Below are positions 59,673 to 64,000 of a stretch of 64,000 nucleotides of DNA, in pieces. The stretch is from positions 1 to 64,000 of the forward strand of contig CAZGHN010000002.1 of NCBI GenBank assembly GCA_964525555.1, given 5' to 3'. This DNA is from JAFGHJ01 sp964525555 (GTDB lineage Bacteria > Hydrothermota > UBA3072). Each line of letters begins with the position of its first letter. The first letter of the stretch is position 1. Position numbers and translations under genes: made by a program. The notes under the pieces are model-generated. The model was not told where the DNA came from and made no database searches. It saw only the letters and a list, made by a program, of their open reading frames with translations.

Positions 59673-61787
59673 ATGGAATGGCTTATTAGAAAAAGGTCAG
59701 GAAAAGTTGTTCCGTATAACAAAAAGAAGATAAGCGTTGCTATTTCTAAGGCACTCAAAGCAATAGGAGCCAAAGAAGACGCTAATTCTATAACCAATCA
59801 AGTTGAGACTTCACTTTATATGAATTTTTTCAGAATAGGAAATATTCCTACTGTTGAAGAAATTCAAAATTATGTTGAAGAAACCTTAATGCTCAGGAAA
59901 CTGCCTGATGTAGCTAGAGCTTACATTCTTTATCGAGAGAAGAGAAACGAGGCGCGTAAAGTCGAAGATGTCTTTAGAGATGTCGAAGGAATAATGGGAA
60001 AATATTTAAAGAAGGAGGACTGGAGAGTTCAAGAAAATTCAAACATGAATTTTTCTCTTCAGGGGTTAAATTTTTATGTGTCTTCTTCAGTAACTGCTCG
60101 TTACTGGCTTGGTAAAATTTACAGTCCCAGGATTAGAGAAGCACACAGCAGTGGAGATTTTCATATTCATGATCTAGGGATTCTTGGTCCCTATTGTGTT
60201 GGCTGGGATTTGATGGATCTTTTGAAAGAAGGCTTTAGAGGGATGAGCGGTAAGGTTGAATCTTCTCCCGCTAAACATTTAAGAAGTGCACTAGGACAGA
60301 TTGTTAATTTTATATATACTCTTCAAGGAGAAGCAGCCGGAGCACAGGCTTTTTCTAATTTTGATACACTTCTTGCGCCCTTTGTAAAGTTTGACGATTT
60401 GGATTATAAAGGTACGAAACAAGCTTTACAAGAGTTTTTGTTTAATATAAATGTTCCTACCAGGGTAGGATTCCAAACTCCTTTTTCAAATATAACACTT
60501 GATCTTAAAGTTCCGAACAGCTTTAAAGACAGGAAAGTTGTTATAGGTGGAAGAGAAAAAGATGTGACTTATAGAGAATTCCAAAAAGAGATGAACATTA
60601 TAAATAAAGCTTTTGCGGAATTGATGATGGAGGGGGATGCTAAAGGCAGGATTTTTACGTTTCCAATTCCGACATATAATATAACAAAAGATTTTGAGTG
60701 GGAGAACGAAGAGTTGATGCCTGTCTGGGAAATGACAGGCAAATACGGCATTCCCTATTTTAGCAATTTTGTTTCTTCGGATATGGATCCCGAAGATGCG
60801 AGAAGTATGTGTTGTAGGTTAAGGCTCGATAAAAGAGAATTGAGGAAAAGAGGAGGAGGTCTTTTTGGGTCTAATCCTCTTACCGGTAGCATAGGGGTGG
60901 TAACTATAAATATTCCACGTATAGCTTATCTTTCAAATGATGAAGAAGAGTTTTTTGATAGGCTTTCAAACATAATGGAGACGGCAAAGGAATCTTTAGA
61001 ACTTAAAAGGAAAATAATAGAAGATTTTACACAAGAGGGATTATATCCTTATACAAAATATTATTTACGTGAGATAAAAGAAACGGCAGGAGCTTTCTGG
61101 GCAAATCATTTTTCGACAATAGGGCTTATTGGTATGAACGAGGCATGCGTAAATATGTTTGGAAAAGGATTGATGACGGGAGAGGGAAGGACTTGGGCGA
61201 TAAGTGTACTCGAGTTTATGAACGAGAAAATTTCTGAATTCCAGGAAGATACCGGAAATTTATACAATCTTGAAGCTTCTCCGGCAGAGAGTGCTTCATA
61301 CCGGCTAGCAAGGGAAGATAAGGAACGATTTCCAGATATTTTCACAAAAGGCACTGTTTATCCCTATTACACAAATTCTGTACATCCTCCTGTTGATGAA
61401 GTGGATGATGCTTTTGCCGTGCTCGAACATCAGGATCCTCTACAAGTGTTGTTTACGGGAGGAACAGTTGTTCATATTTTCCTGGGAGAAGCTATAGAAG
61501 ACTGGAGAACAGTAAGAGACCTTACGAAGAAGATAGTAAGCAGGTTTTCCCTTCCATACTTCAGTTTCACTCCTACTTTCTCTATCTGTCCTGTTCATGG
61601 ATACATATCAGGAGAACATTTCTACTGTCCTTATCCGCATACCGTGGAAGAATTAGAAGAATTCGGACAGGTTGTAAAGCTTAATCGAATAAAATTGGAG
61701 AAAATGAAAGAAGGCTCATATAAGAAAATTACAGAAGAAGAACCGAAGAAAAAAGAAATGAAAGTATTTTTAAATAAAGCGAAGTAA
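59673..61787 (+). CDS. nrdD: Anaerobic ribonucleotide reductase large subunit NrdD, lacking its glycyl-radical domain
   Basis: 704 residues. ATP-cone at residues 1-95 (MEWLIRKRSGKVVPYNKKKI). Class III catalytic barrel with HIHDLGILGPYCVGWDL, SMCCRLRLDKRELRKRGGGLFGSNPLTGSIGVVTIN, and the C-terminal SICPVHGYISGEHFYCPYPHT, where only two cysteines are visible. It ends in a Lys-rich tail without the RVVGYYRP glycyl-radical motif, which lies just beyond the TAA in the same frame. Reduces ribonucleoside triphosphates anaerobically. In-frame continuation is discussed under findings. Confidence 0.92.
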   Translation: MEWLIRKRSGKVVPYNKKKISVAISKALKAIGAKEDANSITNQVETSLYMNFFRIGNIPTVEEIQNYVEETLMLRKLPDVARAYILYREKRNEARKVEDVFRDVEGIMGKYLKKEDWRVQENSNMNFSLQGLNFYVSSSVTARYWLGKIYSPRIREAHSSGDFHIHDLGILGPYCVGWDLMDLLKEGFRGMSGKVESSPAKHLRSALGQIVNFIYTLQGEAAGAQAFSNFDTLLAPFVKFDDLDYKGTKQALQEFLFNINVPTRVGFQTPFSNITLDLKVPNSFKDRKVVIGGREKDVTYREFQKEMNIINKAFAELMMEGDAKGRIFTFPIPTYNITKDFEWENEELMPVWEMTGKYGIPYFSNFVSSDMDPEDARSMCCRLRLDKRELRKRGGGLFGSNPLTGSIGVVTINIPRIAYLSNDEEEFFDRLSNIMETAKESLELKRKIIEDFTQEGLYPYTKYYLREIKETAGAFWANHFSTIGLIGMNEACVNMFGKGLMTGEGRTWAISVLEFMNEKISEFQEDTGNLYNLEASPAESASYRLAREDKERFPDIFTKGTVYPYYTNSVHPPVDEVDDAFAVLEHQDPLQVLFTGGTVVHIFLGEAIEDWRTVRDLTKKIVSRFSLPYFSFTPTFSICPVHGYISGEHFYCPYPHTVEELEEFGQVVKLNRIKLEKMKEGSYKKITEEEPKKKEMKVFLNKAK

Positions 61788-61802
61788 AAACAAGGAGATG
61801 TT

Positions 61803-61973
61803 TTGGCGGAAAAATTAGGAGAGGAGAAAAAAGAGAATAGAGAAGAAGTTCAAGCTGTAAAAGCCGAAGTTTATTCGAGGGTAGTAGGTTATTATAGGCC
61901 AGTTCAGGACTGGAACGAAGGAAAAAGAGAAGAGTTCAGAGAACGGAAATATTTAAAAGCTCAAGAAGAATAA
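61803..61973 (+). CDS. Free-standing NrdD glycyl-radical domain
   Basis: 56 residues from a TTG at 61803, with AAGGAGAT five bases upstream. Contains the class III reductase C-terminal signature EVYSRVVGYYRPVQDWNEGK and EEFRERKYL; Gly29 would carry the radical. The frame is the same as nrdD, which stops at 61785-61787. The intervening codons read KQGDV. Probably associates with NrdD and is activated by NrdG. Too short for standard gene callers. Confidence 0.85.
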   Translation: MAEKLGEEKKENREEVQAVKAEVYSRVVGYYRPVQDWNEGKREEFRERKYLKAQEE

Positions 61974-61978
61974 ATTAG

Positions 61979-62668
61979 GTGATAAAGTCTTTTTTAGGTA
62001 CCAGTCTAATTGAGTATCCTGGTAGGATCTCATCAGTAATTTTCATAGGCGGATGCAATTTACGGTGTCCTTTCTGTTATAACCTTGATCTTGTTATCCC
62101 GGAATTAGTCGAAAAGATTCCCGATATACCAGAAGAACAGATATTAGAAGAAGTAAAAAAAAGAAAAGGTTTTATAGATGGAGTGTCTTTCTCGGGAGGA
62201 GAGCCTCTACTTTCTCCTGAAATGCCGGATTTTCTTGCGAGAATAAAGGAAGAAATCGGGATTAACATAAAAATCGATACTAATGGTACACTACCGGATA
62301 TATTAAAGACCGTTCTGCCTTATGTTGATTATATCTCGATGGATATAAAAACTGCACCAAAGAAATATGAGCTTGCTACCGGGAACAAAGTCGAATTCGA
62401 AGCGATAGAAAAGAGCATAGAAATAATAAAAAAGACTAAAGATTATGAGTTCAGGACCACAATGGTACCCGGGATTGTAGATAAAAAAGACATTAAAAAA
62501 ATCTGTAAAAGAATAAAAAAAGTAAAAAAATATGTTCTTCAAGGATTTAAAAATACTAAAACAATATCCCCTGATTTTTCGGGGATATTGCCGTATACCA
62601 AAGAATATTTGGTAGAAACATCCACGATTTTAAAAGAATGTGCCGACGTGGTTAAAATTCGAGAATGA
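61979..62668 (+). CDS. nrdG: Anaerobic ribonucleotide reductase activating enzyme (radical SAM)
   Basis: 229 residues. Radical SAM cluster motif CNLRCPFC, then FSGGEPLL and IKIDTNGTLP, and VDYISMDIKTAP. It starts with GTG five bases after the glycyl-radical domain stop, in the same operon. Makes the glycyl radical on the NrdD system. A perfect 10-bp hairpin (62562-62571 with 62581-62590) lies inside the coding region near the 3' end. Confidence 0.93.
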   Translation: MIKSFLGTSLIEYPGRISSVIFIGGCNLRCPFCYNLDLVIPELVEKIPDIPEEQILEEVKKRKGFIDGVSFSGGEPLLSPEMPDFLARIKEEIGINIKIDTNGTLPDILKTVLPYVDYISMDIKTAPKKYELATGNKVEFEAIEKSIEIIKKTKDYEFRTTMVPGIVDKKDIKKICKRIKKVKKYVLQGFKNTKTISPDFSGILPYTKEYLVETSTILKECADVVKIRE

Positions 62669-62693
62669 GAGTTTACTATATAAAAAGATAAGA

Positions 62694-63107
62694 CTATTTT
62701 TTTTCTTTTATATTTATAATTTCGGGTAAAAGACGGCCTCTTTTCAATAGAGCTTTATCAACGAACAGAAAAGCGATGAAATAAAAAAACATAAGAAATA
62801 TACCCGACAGAAAAGCGGCAAGGTCTGTTTGCCATAAAATTTTTCCAATAATAACTCCACCAACGAGAAAGAGCAAAGGAAAAACAAAATTTAAAATGGT
62901 AGCGATATATAAATTTCTTTTCGTTGTTCCAATAAGCACAATGTCTCCTGTTTTTGCCCCTTTTTCATTTTTGCAAATTACTTCTCGTGCGTTTTTATCT
63001 ATGTGACAGAAATTAGAAAATTCGCAGTTCCCACAGTCGGAGGGAAGCTCAATGCGTACTGTAGCTAGATTTTTATTTGTTTTGATAACTTTTCCTATTT
63101 CTTCCAT
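62694..63107 (-). CDS. RseC/SoxR-reducing-system-type membrane protein
   Basis: 137 residues from the ATG at 63107 (MEEIGKVIK); the frame is open further upstream but that part is repeat DNA. A Cys4 set (DCGNCEFSNFC, VICKN) in the N-terminal half is followed by two hydrophobic helices (about 68-90 and 95-118), as in RseC. Likely iron-sulfur or redox-sensing inner-membrane protein. No good Shine-Dalgarno seen. Confidence 0.82.
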   Translation of the reverse strand: MEEIGKVIKTNKNLATVRIELPSDCGNCEFSNFCHIDKNAREVICKNEKGAKTGDIVLIGTTKRNLYIATILNFVFPLLFLVGGVIIGKILWQTDLAAFLSGIFLMFFYFIAFLFVDKALLKRGRLLPEIINIKEKK

Positions 63108-63118
63108 AAAAAATTTTA

Positions 63119-63193
63119 TCACACAGAGACACAGAGATCGCAGAGCCTCACCCCACCCCACTTATTATTTTTAATTAGCCACAAAGACACAGG
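63119..63193 (-). repeat. Composite repeat copy between the RseC-like and cysK genes
   Basis: cacacagagacacagag array, C-rich tract (about 63147-63161), AT-rich linker, then a cacaaagacacagg array. Same order as the other composite copies. Confidence 0.65.
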
Positions 63194-63199
63194 TTTTTT

Positions 63200-63229
63200 C
63201 GGTCGTCCGTCTACCGTCATCGGTCGGTC
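63200..63229. repeat. ccgtc/atcggtc word array
   Basis: cggtcgtccgtctaccgtca then tcggtcggtc. Same family as arrays near 5580, 6815, 13022 (reverse) and 13818 (reverse). Confidence 0.55.
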
Positions 63230-63247
63230 TTAGAATTTACCCTTCAT

Positions 63248-64000
63248 TTACTCAAACAAGTCCGTGCTTAGATAACGTTCTCCCGTATCGGGTAAGATTA
63301 CAACTATCTTTTTACCCTTGGATAAATCTTTTGCTATTTGCAGTGAGGCCCATACTGCCGCGCCTGAAGAAATGCCGGCAAAGATCCCTTCTTCTCTAGC
63401 AAGATTTCTTGATGTCGAAAAAGCATCTTCGTTTTTGACCTTTATTACTTTATCAATAATTTTTTTATTTAAGACTTCGGGAATGAATCCTGCGCCTATC
63501 CCCTGGATTTTGTGCGGCCCCGGTTCGCCTCCGGAGAGTACAGGGGAATCTTCCGGTTCCACAGCTACTATAAGAACCTGTTTATTCTTTATTTCTTTTT
63601 TAAGAACTTCTCCGACTCCGGTTACCGTACCACCCGTTCCGACTCCTGCAACAAAAGCGTCGATGTCCGGTACTTGTTTTAGGATTTCTTTTGCTGTTGT
63701 TTTTCGATGTGTTTCGGGATTTGCTGGATTTATGAATTGACCGGGTTGAAAGTACCCTTTTTCTTGTTTTATTTCTTCCGCTTTTTCCACTGCACCTTTC
63801 ATTCCTTTTTTTCCTTCGGTTAAGATAAGTTCTGCTCCCAGAGCTTTTAAGATTTTTATACGCTCTTTGCTCATTGTATCGGGCATAACCAGTATTAATT
63901 TGTATCCTTTTACCGCCGCAACGTAAGCAAGACCGATTCCAGTGTTACCGCTTGTAGGTTCTATTAGGATATCTCCGGGACGAATTTGTTTTTCTCTTTC
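63248..64000 (-). CDS. cysK: Cysteine synthase A, N-terminus beyond the window
   Basis: The last 250 residues are present; the frame is open to the right edge and continues outside. The first visible residues include PTSGNTGIGLAYVAA, the pyridoxal phosphate-binding loop, followed by MPDTMSKERIKILKALGAELILT, GTGGTVTGVGEVLKK, and GISSGAAVWASL. Makes cysteine from O-acetylserine and sulfide. The catalytic lysine is upstream of the window. Confidence 0.95.
   Translation of the reverse strand, partial: EREKQIRPGDILIEPTSGNTGIGLAYVAAVKGYKLILVMPDTMSKERIKILKALGAELILTEGKKGMKGAVEKAEEIKQEKGYFQPGQFINPANPETHRKTTAKEILKQVPDIDAFVAGVGTGGTVTGVGEVLKKEIKNKQVLIVAVEPEDSPVLSGGEPGPHKIQGIGAGFIPEVLNKKIIDKVIKVKNEDAFSTSRNLAREEGIFAGISSGAAVWASLQIAKDLSKGKKIVVILPDTGERYLSTDLFE

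Noticed and set aside
61785..61787. Selenocysteine or pyrrolysine recoding in nrdD
   Set aside because: The codon is TAA, which neither system uses.
63108..63161. N-terminal extension of the RseC-like gene
   Set aside because: It is the translation of a cacagag repeat array.
1..64000. tRNA, rRNA or phage genes
   Set aside because: None was recognised on either strand, but a covariance-model search could not be run.

Overview
The window is AT-rich DNA from a Gram-negative, probably anaerobic bacterium. The evidence for an outer membrane is an LpxH-type lipid A hydrolase, many lipoprotein signal peptides and a putative beta-barrel. The evidence for anaerobic life is a class III ribonucleotide reductase and hydrogenase maturation genes hypCDE. 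Several secreted proteins have a Bacteroidetes/FCB look: a DUF5777-like barrel, a DUF6057-like membrane protein next to a PD40-type lipoprotein, and a cupredoxin with a C-terminal FlgD/T9SS-like sorting domain. An uncultivated FCB-type lineage is a reasonable guess, but taxonomy cannot be fixed from this sequence. No tRNA, rRNA, CRISPR array, transposase or phage gene was recognised.

Layout. Positions 1-6800 hold envelope and secreted proteins: lipoprotein/DUF6057 pair, barrel + DOMON + cupredoxin operon, hemerythrin, and a glycosidase-like lipoprotein. Positions 7233-12850 are the most striking accessory block, a three-gene operon of a SIR2-like NADase-type protein, a 1335-residue P-loop (STAND-like) NTPase and a small two-helix membrane protein, which resembles an abortive-infection defence system. 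Positions 13-25 kb are a patchwork of single genes: ferritin-like protein, amidohydrolase, alpha/beta hydrolase, two PKD-domain lipoproteins, an ArsR operon, GH51 arabinofuranosidase, nitroreductase and a cNMP-binding histidine kinase. Positions 25-37 kb carry ilvE and a complete Opp/Dpp-type peptide ABC transporter with three paralogous binding lipoproteins. Then come msrB, transketolase, a lipoprotein followed by a frameshifted NTPase, hypCDE, recO, lpxH, a TPR-protein operon and a GGDEF protein.

Positions 53.9-56.9 kb are the chromosome-origin neighbourhood: dnaA, a dnaA-dnaN gap with DnaA boxes and a DnaA-trio-like tract, dnaN and rpmB. The right end has an LPP20 lipoprotein, a lytic transglycosylase, a dolichol-kinase-like protein, a class III ribonucleotide reductase operon whose glycyl-radical domain lies beyond an in-frame stop, an RseC-like protein and the 3' part of cysK.

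Three sequence-level themes run through the window. (1) Intergenic regions are filled with degenerate iterated short-word repeats of several families, some combined into composite elements around G-rich tracts. (2) Many promoters match sigma-70 consensus (CTTGAC[A/T]-N16-18-TATAxT), and several place the start codon 5-8 bases after the -10 box, suggesting leaderless mRNAs alongside ordinary Shine-Dalgarno genes. (3) A roughly 95-bp segment with a covarying inverted repeat is duplicated on both sides of the ferritin-like gene, next to the SIR2 operon, and part of it recurs at 40.1 kb. All functions are inferred by reading the sequence; no searches were run.
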